64,000 nucleotides of DNA from Clostridium neonatale. GTDB taxonomy: Bacteria > Bacillota > Clostridia > Clostridiales > Clostridiaceae. The translations under genes and the position numbers were made by a program. The stretch is from positions 724,498 through 788,497 of the forward strand of contig NZ_LN890328.1 of assembly GCF_001458595.1 (NCBI RefSeq), given 5' to 3'. A model generated the notes under the pieces. It did not search any database and had not been told where the DNA came from. It saw only the letters and a list, made by a program, of their open reading frames with translations. Within the stretch, counting starts at the first letter, position 1; each line of letters begins with the position of its first letter. Shown one piece after another: positions 63,805 through 64,000 of this stretch.

Positions 63805-64000
63805 GTTAATCCTCCTAAAAAATTATTGTAATTTTAATCCACCCACACTTATTACAATTCATTTTGGTTAGTTACACGAAAGCCGTACGGTTTCAACCTG
63901 CTTAATCGAATCTTTATAATAAGGGATGGCTGACAGTTTTAGCTACGGATGTTAAAACCCAATTCTAAAGTCGTCATACCAAATTACTCCCTTTATTATA
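63805..64000 (-). ncRNA. Non-coding leader of the IS110-family element, possible bridge (guide) RNA
   Basis: The 196 bp upstream of the transposase to the window edge hold no gene. TATAATAAGGGA (63915-63926) can pair with TCCCTTTATTATA (63988-64000, one bulge), enclosing a 61-nt loop that itself contains GTTTTA/TAAAAC (63936-63958). A near-palindrome AAAGCCGTACGGTTT lies nearer the gene. Bridge RNAs of IS110-group elements come from the 5' non-coding end and have internal guide loops, which fits. The element's outer end is not resolved in this window. Confidence 0.5.

Noticed and set aside
1..64000. tRNA, rRNA, T-box or known riboswitch
   Set aside because: No cloverleaf with GTTCGAATC-like T arm, no rRNA signature and no recognisable aptamer core were found on either strand by reading.

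Overview
The window is low-GC DNA from a spore-forming, saccharolytic Clostridium (cluster I, of the C. beijerinckii / C. butyricum kind). The evidence is the strongly AT-rich composition, purine-rich Shine-Dalgarno sites, TTG/GTG starts, and the conserved order tlyA-nadK-argR-recN-spoIVB-spo0A followed by spoIIM, a Xer-like gene, dacF, scpAB, ytfJ and a second D,D-carboxypeptidase. The species cannot be fixed from the sequence alone. No rRNA, tRNA or CRISPR array was found.

Bases 1-15,400 are a chromosomal core of DNA maintenance and sporulation: tlyA (cut by the left edge), nadK, argR, recN, spoIVB, spo0A, an orphan sensor kinase directly after spo0A, spoIIM, a tyrosine recombinase homologue that has lost most catalytic residues, dacF, scpA/scpB, gerW-type ytfJ with its DUF2953 partner, and a second PBP5-type carboxypeptidase.

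Bases 15,400-29,600 are metabolic and transport genes. They include a two-gene iron-sulfur/flavin oxidoreductase, a YjeM-type amino-acid transporter, an AraC regulator divergent from a maltodextrin operon (binding protein, two permeases, neopullulanase) with a consensus cre site, and a YtrA-type GntR/ABC operon whose promoter carries a perfect 15-bp inverted repeat. An ECF-type membrane protein behind a possible pseudoknot leader and a tiny Cys/Gly-rich protein follow.

Bases 29,700-36,500 hold rluB, an RpiR regulator, cca, a 47-aa reverse-strand gene, a MecA-like class B PBP, comFB and a NUDIX gene. Bases 36,700-43,100 form an apparent operon: a conserved hypothetical protein, a 1068-aa J-domain/TPR protein, an HscC-type Hsp70, and a 60-aa protein whose ribosome site lies in a predicted hairpin. 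This is the best candidate for a little-described system in the window.

Bases 43,100-64,000 are accessory in character: MATE pump, SDR, DUF2971, GNAT, EamA, a probably iron-regulated flavodoxin/DUF3793 operon, NUDIX, DUF116, cotJABC, an old-yellow-enzyme and nitroreductase pair, and a LytS/LytTR two-component system beside a YhjX-type transporter. Three insertion sequences occur here. An IS6-family element with an 8-bp target duplication has separated eamA from its upstream DNA. An IS1182-family element is flanked by a 34-bp duplication of a terminator. An IS110-family element runs to the right edge, with a long structured leader that may encode its guide (bridge) RNA.
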